A DNA stretch of 64,000 bases, from assembly GCA_028583605.1 (NCBI GenBank), contig CM053329.1, forward strand, positions 18,454,455 through 18,518,454, written 5' to 3'. Below the pieces are notes generated by a model. It saw only the letters and a program-made list of their open reading frames with translations, did no database searches and was not told where the DNA came from. The translations under genes and the position numbers were made by a program. Positions 11,632 to 22,640 of this stretch are shown here, piece by piece (positions within the stretch are counted from its first letter, which is position 1; the number at the start of each line of letters is the position of its first letter). Origin of the DNA: Dastarcus helophoroides (Eukaryota; Arthropoda; Insecta; Coleoptera; Bothrideridae).

Positions 11632-12420
11632 GCGAAGACAGATGATTTACTGGAGATTCTAGTTTATCCCCCCTTCAAATCTCCAGATTACAACTTACGT
11701 TATCAAATGACAGATCTAATTTGAAGAACCAAGATTATTGCTAGAGATAAACTAATCTGGAAAACCACCCAAAGGAATACCACGGGAATTATGGCCAACA
11801 TTTCGAGTAATAAATGTCTTAATGAGATTCTCAGTCGTTAGCCATCTCTTTCAAATCTATAGTTGACCTCAATGTTTGCCAAAGAAAAACTAACGAAGAT
11901 CCCAAAATTCGCTATCTGGAGGAACTAATGGATATACTTGGGGATTTATGACTGAAATCAGTCGCATTAGATTCTCTGTCGGATTTTCTTGTTGCCCAAG
12001 CTTCAAATCTTCAAATTACAAATTATCTTATCTACTGAAAGGTCTGGTATGAAGAAAGTAGGTTAGTTCTGGAGACAAACTGGTCTAGAAATTCGTCAGG
12101 ATGCTCTTGTGGCCACAATTTTTCCAGTTAATGTTGTAATGGGGTTCCCTATCCTCTGGTATTTTGTTCAAATCCTAGCAATTTTCTCCAATGACGAATA
12201 ATAGTTTCTCCAACAGGAGAAGCTAACGAGTTGAGGATTTATGATAAAGTAGGCAGAGAAAGATGCTTTGTTGGAGGTTCTAGTTCATCTATTTTCCATT
12301 ACATCTTCAGATTGCAACTCACCTCATCAAGTAATAGATCTAGTTTGAAGAATGAAGATTATTGCTAACGATAAACTAGTCTGGAAAACCACCCAGAGGA
12401 ATGCCACGGGAACTATACCT

Positions 12421-13506
12421 AAAATCACTGGGAATAAACATTTTAATAAGTTTTTCATCGTTAGTAATTTCCTCAAAATCTGGTCAGTTCTTTTCAAATC
12501 GGATATGCCAAAGAAAATATTTTTTTAATCCGTTCTATATTGTTCTAAAGACCTTTCCTAGAAATCTCCTCAAAATCTCCAGATATTATCAGTTCTTTCC
12601 AAAACAGGTATACTAAACAGAATATTTTTTTAATTTACGATTAATGCTCAGTCATTTCTGCTTGTTGTTGGTTGTAAATATTTTGAGTTTTAACTCGTTT
12701 GACTGTTATAATCATGATTGTAATTGTTATGAAATGTCAATTTTAAAATATTCAACTGACGTCCGATTAATTCTGTTTTTGAAACACCCGAACGTAATAA
12801 TGATTCGAAGTTTAGAGCTTGAATATTTAGAAATTAGGGGGCAAGTATGCAAAAATATGAAAAAACGGGTCTAGCGTTCGCCCGCCCTTTAAATGGATGC
12901 ATTTCCGCAGCACATGCCAATTATCCCGGGCGAGATGGGGAGTTTGGACTACATAACGAACGCGGGCGTGCAAAACTTCATTTGAACGTTGCACTTTCGG
13001 CCGTTCCGTCCTTTTTCAATGCGGACGAATGCACCCTGAAAGCGACGAAGATGAGCCGTTTCACGTGCATACATTCGCGTTTCATGCAGCTATAATATTA
13101 GCGCCTGAATGTGGCGTTATCTTCATTCGTTGTGCTCGAGGGATGGCGGGCCAGGACCGTTATGGGGGTCGAATGCATTGTGCGCGGCAGTATTGTGCGG
13201 TTTGCATCCTAATGAGCTATGCAATTTTGCACTAAATGCATACGAAATAATTGCCGAGCTGCACCATGGAAAGCCAAATATTTAATAATGTAGAGCGTCA
13301 TTTATAATTAAAATCTAGCCGGGATATCCGACGAAATTAAACTTTTTCTCGGCTGAATATGCAAAATAGGATGAAATTTCAGTATCAGTATGAGTTGGTA
13401 ATACGTTAGTAAGAAAAGCGTAAAGTCAGCAGTCAAATGTTGTATGCAATTAATCGCTCGCCGGCTGTTTTATTTGTTGAGAGCAAGCTACATGCTCTTA
13501 ATTGCA
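12421..13506. promoter_or_regulatory. Low-repeat GC-richer island, candidate cis-regulatory DNA
   Basis: Between 12860 and 13240 the base composition rises sharply in GC and CpG relative to the arrays, and no repeats are evident. Two short open frames (12847-13095 and 13029-13235) overlap in different frames with no recognisable domain. Position inside a Hox intron and preservation as an intact block between arrays suggest regulatory DNA. The function is inferred only from context. Confidence 0.35.
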
Positions 13507-13585
13507 TTTTTTATTGATAACTTGTTTTATTTGTTGAGAGCATGCTACATGCTCTCAACAAATAAAACAAGTTATCAATAAAAAA
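13507..13585. repeat. Perfect 38-bp inverted repeat (hairpin)
   Basis: Left arm 13507-13544 and right arm 13548-13585 are exact reverse complements around a 3-base loop (CTA). The arm reads from the T run through ATTGATAACTTG and GTTGAGAGCATG. A degraded partial copy, TTATTTGTTGAGAGCAAGC, lies just upstream at about 13470-13500. No flanking direct repeat was recognised. It could be a small transposon relic, a cruciform-prone palindrome or an assembly fold-back. Confidence 0.95.
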
Positions 13586-15900
13586 CTTAATATGTGAAAA
13601 TAGAAGAAATTTTAACCGAACAAAATATAAAATTGGATAGAGCAACACATAAAATACCTTATTGTTGTTATTGTTGTAATTGTAAACAACCGTTTATTAC
13701 AAAAATATCAAACTGTAACATTTGAAAAGACAAAGTAAAATCTATACATTTAACCATCAATGTTAACGTTAGCTAGCCGCGCCCATACGTCTCCCATGAA
13801 TCACCCCGAATGAATGCCTCAACCCAGCCGCCACATTTCGGTCCATTGCAAGCACTTTTCCCCTCAGAATTCCACTCGCACTCGACCCCTGAGGTCTCTG
13901 ACCTTGTGCGAGTACCCTTGGTTGCCATGGTTGATAACATAATTAATATCAATATCGTGTAAAGAGAAGGATAAGATGCTAAAGGATAGGAGTATGGTAC
14001 GTTTTGGGAAACCATAAGTTTATTTATAATTGCAATTTCTTAAAAATTAAAATATTCATGATTAAATGAAATGAGAATGTACATATTTGTGTAATGAAAA
14101 TAAGGAAAAATGCTCTCTTTATTTGGTTGTCTTTCAGTAGAGCCTACCTGTACTGTGCTGGTTATCTGCTTGACATGCCAAAGCTTACTTATCATTCCAC
14201 CAGATTTTTCTTGAATTGTAACAGAAAAAAGGGTCATTTTGTCGGGGGTGCGAGCGGCTCGATCCTGACATTCCACCATCGACCGTAAACCTCCTTATGC
14301 CTTGTTCGAAAACACCTTTGATTTTAACGACGTCGTAAAAAGGCCATTACGCGACGTACTAATCTACAATAGCTTCTGCTACATTCGCTTGATTTACAAC
14401 CACATTCATAAATAAACTGTGGCAACTGAACATGGATAATTTTGTATTACAAAGGCAATTATCTAAATGTCATAATAGTAAATAATGGTCTTTTGTTTTT
14501 ATTATTTCTTAGAAAATGACGGCCGGGAGTCTTCCCACCGTTACCTGCAATTATACCATCTACGGATTTGTTACGACAAGAAAACAGCTAATTACCATAA
14601 AACACGGTGACAATTGTAAATGCTAACCATTAGGCTATTAGGAAGTTTTATTCGGGAAAATTAGCCTGTCGTTGTTCAAAAATAACAACGATATATTACA
14701 AATAACCTATTCAATAACGCAACACCAATACAGCCACAATTACCCAACCAAAAGTGCAAAATATTTAAATCTGATGATAACTTTTTTAGATGAGTCGTGC
14801 CCCACTATTTGAATTTTTTTTAGAAATTTTATACTTAAAGATAAAAATGCTTTTCTTAGTTTTCATTTTTTAAGTCACAACCAAGATGTACGATGTAACT
14901 AAAGTGACAAAAGTATCTAGTAGTCAGGAATTTTTTATGTTATAGGTTGCATAGCAATATCTATTAAATACAAGCACCCTCGGCGAGACATGCGTTTAGG
15001 TATGTTAACTTCAACAAATAATTTAAATGCTCCGTTGCTCTAGTTGCTTAATTAGCATATGCCAACATATCCTCGTAAGATTCCGTCGAAAACAACTCAC
15101 TCAACGGAATCCACGTCCGGTAAGAATTTATGTAGCTCGATAATCTATTGTCCCTAATGGTGTAGCGAGTAGCATCTCAAAAATTTCAGTTGTAAACCTC
15201 GCCTCTTGGGCACTTTCGTGTCTGTCCTTTGAAAGAGCGTCAAACGAGCAACAGAAGGTAAACCTGGAAGTTAAATTATTCGACGCCACTTCTGTCTAAA
15301 TTATTCTCCCTCGATGAATACCTTCCTCCATATTTCCACAAACTAACCATTTCTATTTTCAGTTAGGTAATCTTGTTATTAAATATGTCGTGTTATATAT
15401 AGCTGTTTGCGTGCAATACAGTGTAATAATCTCGACTTTGTTGAAAATGCAAATTACACTTTAGATTAAATTTATTTACTGTAAATTATAAAAGCAAACA
15501 TAAATAAGGTTTTCGCATTATATCGCCCGGGAACATGCAATTACCATAATTCAGGCGACTTTTGTACTCTTTGCCGTTTTTGCATGATTAACGGCGCTCA
15601 GTGCTAAATTGTTGGCATTCTATTTAGTTAATTGCTACGACGTATCACCGAGCGCATTTTTCATTAGGCCGCAATTACCCGGGCGCTTGCACGCAGACAT
15701 AAACGAAGGCAATTTTGACAAACGCCCAAAAAAGTTAAATTGTCATTGGTCCTCTTTTCGCTTTTTGCTTCAACTCTATAAATAAAAACACTCCTTTTTA
15801 AACAAATTTTTTTTTAGCACAATTAGGAATAGATTACACACATTTAATTTATATTAAAAAAAACAGAAAATTCTCTCAATAATTCAATGATACCTTTTGT
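13586..15900. promoter_or_regulatory. Low-repeat island, candidate cis-regulatory DNA
   Basis: About 2.3 kb of largely single-copy sequence with TAATTA/ATTA homeodomain-type words and GC-rich patches (13770-13930, 14270-14350). One segment, at about 14900-15035, is a diverged match to about 35245-35375 (GTTTAGGT next to ACAAATAAT and AAATG, in the same order). A TTGCCATGGTTGATAAC stretch near 13920 is half of an X-box-like motif. No gene is supported; the short open frames lack recognisable content. Confidence 0.35.
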
Positions 15901-15949
15901 TCTCGCAATTTCAAGTGGTATTTATCAGGGGATCAACACCAAGTTAAAG

Positions 15950-16165
15950 GCAACTCGTCTTAAAATTGATATTTATTTAGTTGAAAGTCTCATGGTATTG
16001 AGATTTTACGATTTCGAAACAAATTTATGATGCGTTTTAAATGGTGGATGCGCCGGAGTTCAATCTAATGAAAGTTTGGCATTTTGCTCCATGGCTTACA
16101 ATTTCGAATTAAATTGCATCAACCAGTGCATCAACCATGCAGCCAGTGAGGTCTAAGCTAACTAT
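15950..16165 (+). repeat. Diverged relic of the GGATGCGCCGGAGTTCAA repeat
   Basis: TTAAAATTGATATTTAT is followed, about 85 bp later, by AATGGTGGATGCGCCGGAG. This is the same order as in the two long duplicated copies that begin at about 16170 and 18145, but the sequence between is diverged. Confidence 0.55.
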
Positions 16166-16594
16166 AGGGGGTACTAAAATTGATATTTACATAATCCAAG
16201 GAGCCGTCATCATTTTTAAGACTAAGAAGATATCATTGGAAATATCGATGCGCCAGAAATGGCGGATGCGCCGGAGTTCAATTGCATTTCTTGAGGAAAG
16301 ACAGATAAGCTGAAAAGCTCAAAGTAGATGATCCCAGTTAAGTTGGGGATCTGCTATTTATGCTTGCAGTGATATAAACATTTTTTGCATGACCCAATTT
16401 ATATTTGCGAAAGAAGGACCAACGAATAAGGAAGCAGTGGCGCAAATACCGCCGATAAATGACTAGAAGAAGAAATTACTGTATAACCAACTGGGGGTTA
16501 ATTTGGTCACCGAAAAATCAAGTTTTAGTTGATGTATGGTGTGAGGCATCATTTGAAAAGCTAAGGATCCAAAAATATTTCTTTTTTTAATTTT

Positions 16595-16690
16595 CGATCT
16601 AATGGTCCTAAATTTTGTTGGAAGGGACTGGCCCTTAGTTATCCTAAAAAATTGAAATATAAAATTTGTCCCTTGAAACCAAGAAATTGA
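16595..16690 (-). mobile_element. Partial fold-back element arm
   Basis: A truncated, diverged - orientation arm: GGGACTGGCCCTTAGTTATC, then AAATTTGTCCCTTGAAACC. The ribozyme-like core is missing here; sequence after CAAGAAATTGATT belongs to the surrounding repeat. It is in the equivalent place to the more complete copy at 18590. Confidence 0.65.
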
Positions 16691-17119
16691 TTGCAAGTTA
16701 AATTAACTTTTTTCTGCACATTTTTGACGTAGAAATTTAAAATTTCTTCAAAATCCAGATTTTTCTCTAATCATTTCATTTTTATGGAAAATTCGATGTT
16801 TCTTCTCAAAATAACCATTTTTATCTCAAAATTGTTCTTTTTTTTTCTTTTTTTTTTAAACTTTTTGGTTTTAGAAGACAACATTTCTGCATCAATGTTC
16901 AGAATTCTTACTTTCTAAAATTACTTTGTATGTAAATTTCGAGTGTTTTTCTCAAAATTTCTCTACAAAACTGGTTGGGAAAAAAATCCTAAATTGTTCT
17001 GAAGTGTCAACAGAAGTTCAGAAACCAGGAAGATTTTGTTTTTGCAAAATTTCGATTTTTCTGTAAACATTATCATTTTTTAGAGAAAATTCGACTTCTG
17101 TTCTCAAAGTATCAATCTT

Positions 17120-17256
17120 TCGAGTCAAGCTATCATCTTCAACGAGGTACTGCAACTTTCGTTGTGATTTTTAATCTTTATTGGTTTCAGAGTATAAGAT
17201 TTGTAATTCAATTTTTGAAGATAACCAAGGACTAGTTCGTTCCCCAAAATTGTCAC
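17120..17256 (+). mobile_element. Partial fold-back element
   Basis: Begins with a fragment of the - orientation core (CAAGCTATCATCTTCAACGA). It then switches to the + orientation tail (TTTTTAATCTTTATTGGTTT, then GAAGATAACCAAGGAC), ending at a changed CTAGTTCGTTCC. The central hairpin is lost. Confidence 0.65.
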
Positions 17257-18589
17257 TTCTCTGTAAAAAATGTTTATATTTATTTATTTGTTAAAATTTC
17301 GACTCTAAATCTTATCTTTGAAAACCTAGAAATATGAAATTAAAATTGATTGCAAATTAAATTAACTTTTTTCTGCGCATTTTTGACGTAGAAATTTAGA
17401 ATTTCTTCAAAATCTAGATTTTTCTCTAGTCATTTTATTTTTATGAAAATTTCGATGTCTCTTCCCAAAATAACCATCCATCTGAAAATTGTTCTTTTTT
17501 TTTAACTTTTTTGGTTTTAGAAGACAAGATTTCTGTATCAATTTTCGGACTTCTTACTTTCTAAGATTACTTTCCTATGTAAATTTCGAGTCATTTTCTC
17601 AACATTTCTCTACAAAACTGGTTGTCAAAAAAAATCCTAAATGGTTCCAAAGTGTCGAGAGAATTTTAGAAACCCGGAAAATTTTGTTTTTGCAAAATTT
17701 CGATTTTTCTGTAAACATTATCATTTTTTAGAGAAATTTCAATTTCTATTCTCAAAGTATCAATCTTTCGAGTTTTTTTTTTTCTAAATTTCTCTAATCT
17801 CTATCCTTTGACATACTTTTCTGGAAGTCTGTCAAAAAACAATTCGAAAAATTGATACGTTGAGAACAGAAATCGAAATTTCTATAAAATATACAAATGT
17901 TTACAGAGAAATCGAAATGTTGCAAAAACAAAATTTTCCGCGTATTTAAAATTCTGTCGACACCCAGAACATTTGGTTTTCGTGTATTTTTATGACCTTC
18001 TTTGCAATTTTTATCAAAGTTTCGATTTATTTTTGAAATAACAGTTTTCTACACAAATTCTTTTTTACGGAAATTTCAGGTCTCTCTTTATATTTCAATT
18101 TTTTTCACTCCACCTTTTTCTAAGAAAAAATGTTAAAATTTTTTGGGGTCCTAAAATTGATATTTACATAATCCAAGGAACCGTCATGCTCACATTTTTA
18201 AGACTAAGAAGATATCATTGGAAATATCGAAGCGTCAGAAATGGCGGATGCGCCGGAGTTTCAATTGCATTTCTTAAGGAAAGGACAGATAAGCTGAAAA
18301 GCTCAAAGTGGATGATCCTAGTTAAGTTGGGGATCTGCTATTTATGCTTGCAGTGATATAAACGTTTTTTGCATGACCCAATTTATATTTGCGAAAGAAG
18401 CACTGACGAATAAGGAAGCAGTGGCGCAAATACCACCAGCAAATGACTAGAAGAAGAAATTACTGTATAACCAACTGGGGGTTAATTTGGTCACCCAAAA
18501 ACCAAGTTTTAGTTGATGTATGGTGTGAGGCATCATTTGAAAAACTAAGGATCCAAAAATATTTTTTTTTATAATTTTTGGTCCAATGG

Positions 18590-18840
18590 TCCTAAATTTT
18601 GGTGGAATGGACTGGTCCTTGGTTATCCTCAAAAATTGAAATATAAAATTTGTCCCTTGAAACCAAGAAAGATTAAAAAACACAATAAAGGTTACTCTAA
18701 CGCGTTTCGATAGCCAAGCTATCATCTTCAACGAGGCACTGCAACTTTCGTTGTGATTTTTAATCTTTATTGGTTGCAGAGGACAAGATTTGTATTTCAG
18801 TTTTTGAAGATAACCAAGGACCAGTTCGTTCCACCAAAAT
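18590..18840. mobile_element. Fold-back element, both arms present
   Basis: The left - orientation arm runs from TGGTGGAATGGACTGGTCC to the ribozyme-like core at about 18690-18735 (ACGCGTTTCGATAGCC, AAGCTATCATCTTC). The right + orientation arm runs from TTTTTAATCTTTATTGGTTG to GGACCAGTTCGTTCCACC. The outermost bases extend the inverted repeat (AATTTTGGTGGAA and TTCCACCAAAATT). The core has UUGAAGA in place of CUGAAGA on its sense strand, so it is probably degraded. Confidence 0.75.
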
Positions 18841-19870
18841 TGTCACTTCTCTGTAAAAAATGTTTATATTTATATATTTGTTAAAATTTCGACTTTAAAT
18901 CTTATCATTGAAAAACCTAGAAATATGAAATTAAAATTGATTGCAAGTTAAATTAACTTTTTTCTGCACATTTTTGACGTAGAAATTTAGAATTTCTTCA
19001 AAATCCAGATTTTTCTCTAGTCATTTTATTTTTATGGAAAATTCGATGTCTCCTCTCAAAATAACCATCCTTATCTCAAAATTGTTCTTTATTTTTAACT
19101 TTTTTGGTTTTAGAAGACAAGATTTCTGTATCAATTTTCAGACTTCCTACTTTCTAAGATTACTTTCCTATGTAAATTTCGAGTCATTTTCTCAAAATTT
19201 CTCTACAAAACTGGTTGTCAAAAAAAATCCTAAATGGTTCTAAAGTGTCGACAGAATTTCAGAAACCCGGAAAATTTTGTTTTTGCAAAATTTTGATTTT
19301 TCTGTAAACATTACCATTTTTTTAGAGAAATTTCGATTGCTATTCCCGAAGTATCAATTTTTAGAGTTTTTTTCTTTGAAATTTTCTCTAATCTCTATCT
19401 TTTGACAGATTTTTCTGGAAGTCTGTTGAAAAACATTTCGAAAAATTGATACCTTGAGAATAGAAATCGACATTTCTATAAAATATACAAATGTTTACAG
19501 AAAAATCGAAATGTTGCAAAAACTAAATTTTCCAGGTTTCTAAAATTCTGTCGACACCCAGAACATTTTGCTTTCGTATATTTTTATGACCTTCCTTGCA
19601 ATTTTTGTCAAAGTTTCGATTTATTTTTGAAATAACAGTTTTCTACACAAATTCTTTTTTACGGAAATTTCAGGTCTCTATATTTCGATTTTTTTTCACT
19701 CCACCTTTTTCTAAGGAAAAATTTTAAGTTTTTTTTTGGAAATTGTGATTTTAATTTTTATAGAAATTTTGATTTCTCTCCTCAAATATCGATAATCTTT
19801 TAAAAACTGCTACTTTTGTTTAAAAACTCTCTTGATCTCAAAATATTGAGTTATTTTATCAACCTTTTTT

Positions 19871-20005
19871 GATGGAACGGACTGGTCCTTGGTTATCTCC
19901 AAAAATTGAAACACAGAATTTGTCCCCTGAAACCAAGAAAGATTAAAAAACACAACAAAGGTTGCTCTAACGCGTTAGAGCAAGTTCTGTGTTTCAGTTT
20001 TCTAT
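19871..20005 (-). mobile_element. Fold-back element truncated at its ACGCGT palindrome
   Basis: The - orientation arm is complete from GATGGAACGGACTGGTCC to GGTTGCTCTAACGCGT and then reverses into TTAGAGCAAGTTCTGTGTTT. The junction therefore forms a perfect palindrome centred on ACGCGT at about 19971-19992. The stem-loop core is absent. Confidence 0.75.
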
Positions 20006-21414
20006 TTTATCAACGTTTCACCAACTAAATTTGTAGAGATTTTGAATTTTGTTGAAATGTCAACATACTTTTAAAAGCTAAGAATTCTCACTAAAAGTAT
20101 TTCATAAAAATGTTGCATTTCTGGTTTTTCGCTTTATCTTTTAGCGTTTATCTCCAATTGTGATGTTTTTACCAATTTTTGACTTCTTTTTTCTTAAAAT
20201 TGAAGAACACTGTTTTTTTATAGATATTTCATGCTTTTTCCCAAATTTAAAACATTTTACCACAAAATTAATTTTTTTCACTAAAGTTTTTTCCAAATTT
20301 AAACATTTTACCACAAAATTAAACTTTTTTCACTAAAGTTTTAAATTCTAAAATTTTTCTATGTAGAAATATTTAGTTTTTGTTTCAGAATTTCGATGTT
20401 TCTGTAAATATTTTGTTTAAAGAAATTTCTGAATATATCGATCTTTGTCACAAAATGGAGACCTTTATTTAAAAACCTATTTAGTGGTAACATGTCGCGA
20501 AGTCCCAATTTTTCTCCAAAAACTTTTTTTTTTGGAATAATTTGACGTTTTTTCATGAAATTTCTTTTGAATCTTTTACTAAAGCAAATAATCTTTAAAA
20601 AATGTGTTGTTATAATTTTCGAGTAATTTTCTCAATGAAAAAGAATAATTTTGCCAAGATTTCGATTAAAAATATAATTGAAATTTCCAGTTTAAACTCG
20701 AAATTACCATTTTTGTCCAAATTCCTACTTTAAATTAAAAAAAATTGAAATATCAAGTAATAATTAGATTACTTTAGAACGTTTAATTTTTTTTCAGACT
20801 TTTAATTTTAATTTATGAATTCCTTGCTTAAAATTGAACTGCATTTTATTAAAAATGAAATTACCTGAAATGGTTAATAATTTCACATTCAAAAGTAAAA
20901 TTCTGCCTGTAACTGAATTGCCTGAAATTTTAAACCACAAATTTGTAATATTGCAAGTATTATTATGAAGATGGTTATTGATTTCGAGAATAAACTCAGG
21001 CTACATCAAAATTTGAAAAATTTTAGGGAAATTCAGAGTTTTTTTTTTTTGATTTCGAATTTTATCTCAAAATATGTATCATAATAAGAAACAATTAAAA
21101 ATTTGGAATTTGAAGAGATATTTATAGCTTTTTCCAAATTTGAATTTGAAATTACTGATTATTTATAGAATTATAATTTATAGAATAAAGTATCGAACAA
21201 TTTATGAAAGCTAAAAAAAAATAGAACCACACCTCAAAATGTTAACGTTCAACGATTCTTTACGTGTTTGTTTTTTCTCCAAATATCAATTTTTAAACTT
21301 TTTAAATTGCAAAGACACAATTTTGATCAAAAATAAAATAAATGCACACAGTTTGATTTATTTTATTTTCTGTGACTTTAAACTCTTTCAAGTTTGTTGA
21401 AAATGATCGCGCGT
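20006..21414. other. AT-rich degenerate sequence, no gene seen
   Basis: Dominated by A and T runs and short words such as TTTTCTCAA, AAATTTCGA and CAAAATTAA. A local duplication TTTCCCAAATTTAAA-like near 20240 and 20290 is visible. Open frames are short and low-complexity. It is most likely decayed repeat DNA of the same composition as its surroundings. Confidence 0.45.
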
Positions 21415-21566
21415 CAGAAATGGTGGATGCGCCGGATTTTGTGCTCGCACGCCAGAAATGGTGGATGCGCCGGATTTTGTGCTCACACGGCAGAAATGGC
21501 GGATGCGCAGGATTTTGTGCTCGCACATCAAAAAATGGTGGACGCGCCGGGTTCTCAATTACATTC
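21415..21566 (+). repeat. 38-bp GC-rich minisatellite, four units
   Basis: Units start at 21415, 21453, 21491 and 21529. Each contains AGAAATGGTGGATGCGCCGG followed by ATTTTGTGCTCGCAC, and the last is truncated and diverged. The GGATGCGCCGGA core also occurs at about 16045, 16260 and 18245 inside the 16-18 kb duplicated repeat, so this minisatellite amplified a piece of that family. Open frames across it on both strands are repeat translations. Confidence 0.9.
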
Positions 21567-22640
21567 TTAAACTTTCTCAAACCAAAACGCCTCGAAATTA
21601 CCTTACATGTCCTCCACGTGGATGCATTGAGCCATTAGGTGACGTTCCTTTTCATAATCCACCCCGGTTGTGTGTCGAGATCGTAAACGACAAGTCTGGA
21701 TGGCGCGCTACCGACCTTGCCCCTCACCTTTCTTCGCACTTTTCATTTCCGCCTTCCCGTTACTTTTATAGTTATCACTTCCTTCACTCGCTACTGCTCC
21801 TTTCCGCGCGCCCCACCCGGCCGTCATTCATCCCAAATGCCCGGCACGATTTTAATCCAATCCCTGAAACACATACAGATCTCTTTATTTCGCCCGTATA
21901 TTTTCTCCCGATGTCTGGAAATTAGTTTTTATGTTTTTATGAATCGTTTCTGTAATTGTCAACCCTAAATTGGGATAACCGTTGGGAATGTTAACACCGA
22001 CGGTTTGGTTATGGGAAGTGCTTCTGTCGGCTTATTAAATTTAATAATAATAATAAATTACGTAATAAAAACTGTTATGAAGAGTTCGAGAAATGTGTGT
22101 GTTCTAAAATCTTCCAATTAGGTACAAAGTTGTCAAGTTATCTTCCAATTAAATTTTCTTTAATCATAAAACCAGGTTTTCCGCTTATTATAATTCAAAT
22201 TATGAGAAAATGATGTTCTATATCGCACGCAATTCGACCGTAATGTGTAAATAAGGGGGCTCCAGCTACGCGTAATTAACATAATTGGATTGTTATATAA
22301 GTGCATAATTAGCTGTTCTTTTGTGTTTTACATCGCCGATGCAAGTAAATCGGTTAATTTAATTAAACGAACAGTTTAGGCTCCACTATTATTGCCGGCA
22401 TTCAGCTTTACGAGCCCCTTTTTTGCCGATTAGGCAGGTTCCCGTACAGTAGAGTGCGTTAGTTATTTTATCCTTTAATTTAATTATTATTTGCAGTCAA
22501 ATCTAATCATCGTAATTAATATAAATATGGGAAGATGTGTTTCACTGTTTTTTTTTCCCTTTCCACGAATCAATAACTGAAAAGATTTTGAAACACATTG
22601 GTAAAGGCGTATCTAGGAAGGGGGACCGTTAATAAGACAC
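21567..22640. promoter_or_regulatory. Low-repeat island rich in homeodomain-type sites
   Basis: The left half (21600-21900) is GC-richer. The right half (22180-22450) contains dense TAATTA, TTAATTTAATTAA and ATAATTGG words, with GC patches between. No repeats are evident. A 155-codon open frame at 21458-21925 runs from the minisatellite into this block and has no recognisable domain, so it is not called a gene. A regulatory role is inferred from composition and its position in a Hox intron. Confidence 0.4.

Larger units (their letters stand above)
9897..12420. repeat. Continuation of the diverged tandem array
   Basis: Same family as 4290-7880: CCATCTGGAGAAACTA, ACTTGGGGATTTATGG, TCATCAAATAACAGATCTAA and GGAAAACCACCCA recur with spacing of a few hundred bases. 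The elevated divergence between units indicates age. Two younger local expansions inside are listed separately. Confidence 0.75.
16166..19740 (+). repeat. Large direct duplication, two copies about 2 kb apart
   Basis: Copy 1 starts at about 16170 and copy 2 at about 18146. Both begin CTAAAATTGATATTTACATA and continue through GGCGGATGCGCCGGAGTT, AGTTAAGTTGGGGATCTGCT, GAAGCAGTGGCGCAAATACC and AACTGGGGGTTAATTTGGTC. Each is followed by a fold-back element copy and then by AT-rich text. That text also occurs a third time (about 16690-17110, 17340-18080 and 18930-19690, marked by CATTTTTGACGTAGAAATTT and ACAAAACTGGTTG). Copies differ by scattered point changes and small indels. Confidence 0.85.

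Noticed and set aside
13919..13937. Second X-box near GTTGCCATGG
   Set aside because: The right half-site (GTTGATAAC) is displaced and does not meet the RFX consensus spacing.
18447..18731. Recurring MIAWLSKRVR... open frame in the fold-back element
   Set aside because: Open in several copies but short, unlike any family I know, and it spans the ribozyme-like core and splice-like tract; more likely fortuitous.
21458..21925. 155-codon open frame
   Set aside because: Starts in the 38-bp minisatellite and uses the GC-rich island; overlapping frames are also open and no domain is recognisable.
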